From assembly GCA_030150305.1 (NCBI GenBank), contig JASLGD010000478.1, positions 1 through 5,005 of the forward strand: a DNA stretch of 5,005 bases. The letters run 5' to 3'. Within the stretch, counting starts at the first letter, position 1. Every line of letters starts with the position of its first letter. Under the pieces are notes generated by a model, which saw nothing but the letters and a program-made list of their open reading frames with translations, searched no databases and was not told the DNA's origin. This DNA comes from Caldimonas sp. (lineage in GTDB: Bacteria > Pseudomonadota > Gammaproteobacteria > Burkholderiales > Burkholderiaceae_C). Below are positions 4,980 to 5,005 of this stretch, one piece after another. Both the position numbers and the translations under genes were made by a program.

Positions 4980-5005
4980 GCTCCATGTCCCCCGGGCCTG
5001 GCCTG

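Noticed and set aside
4786..4986. Minus-strand 66-codon frame with repeated PCRP and RSQ blocks
   Set aside because: The peptide repeat is only the DNA tandem repeat read through. Unit lengths of 34 and 33 with differing register and no ribosome-binding site argue against a gene.

Overview
The window is a very GC-rich stretch of bacterial chromosome, roughly 70% by eye. Codon third positions are almost all G or C. Dense antisense 'shadow' ORFs result and are ignored here. Gene content (TRAP-type small permease, EamA permease, atypical SDR, DUF2007/zinc-ribbon protein, QorA-type quinone reductase, glutathione S-transferase, secreted CAP protein) and recalled sequence style fit a betaproteobacterium, probably of the order Burkholderiales. 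That assignment is inference from recognition, not from a search. I see no rRNA, tRNA, CRISPR array, integrase, transposase or phage gene.

Layout: (1) Positions 1-235, minus strand: the 5' end of a membrane protein resembling a TRAP transporter small subunit, running off the left edge. (2) Only 20 bp away and divergent, a plus-strand pair at 256-1978: an EamA/DMT permease and, one base after its stop, an SDR-fold protein whose catalytic Tyr and Lys are both replaced. (3) Positions 1975-2280, minus strand: a small DUF2007 protein with a C-terminal four-cysteine zinc ribbon. Its stop codon overlaps that of the SDR in a shared CTAG. (4) After a 47-bp divergent gap, a plus-strand three-gene block at 2328-4816: quinone reductase (qorA), glutathione S-transferase and a secreted CAP-superfamily protein, with gaps of 7 and 13 bp that suggest one transcript. 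(5) Positions 4817-5005: non-coding, with about four imperfect 27-34 bp tandem repeats. The last copy turns into a 14-bp palindrome followed by T residues, a likely terminator for the qorA-gst-CAP block.

Functionally, the qorA and gst pair suggests handling of quinones or electrophiles in the cytoplasm. The CAP protein is exported and has no obvious biochemical link to them. The EamA-SDR pair could couple export or uptake of a small metabolite to an unknown, possibly non-catalytic, SDR role. No complete new multi-gene system is evident. The most noteworthy points are the internally duplicated CAP protein whose first repeat has lost every predicted active-site residue but kept a matching cysteine pair, the N-S-S-R tetrad of the SDR, and the repeat array that may supply alternative hairpin arms to one terminator.
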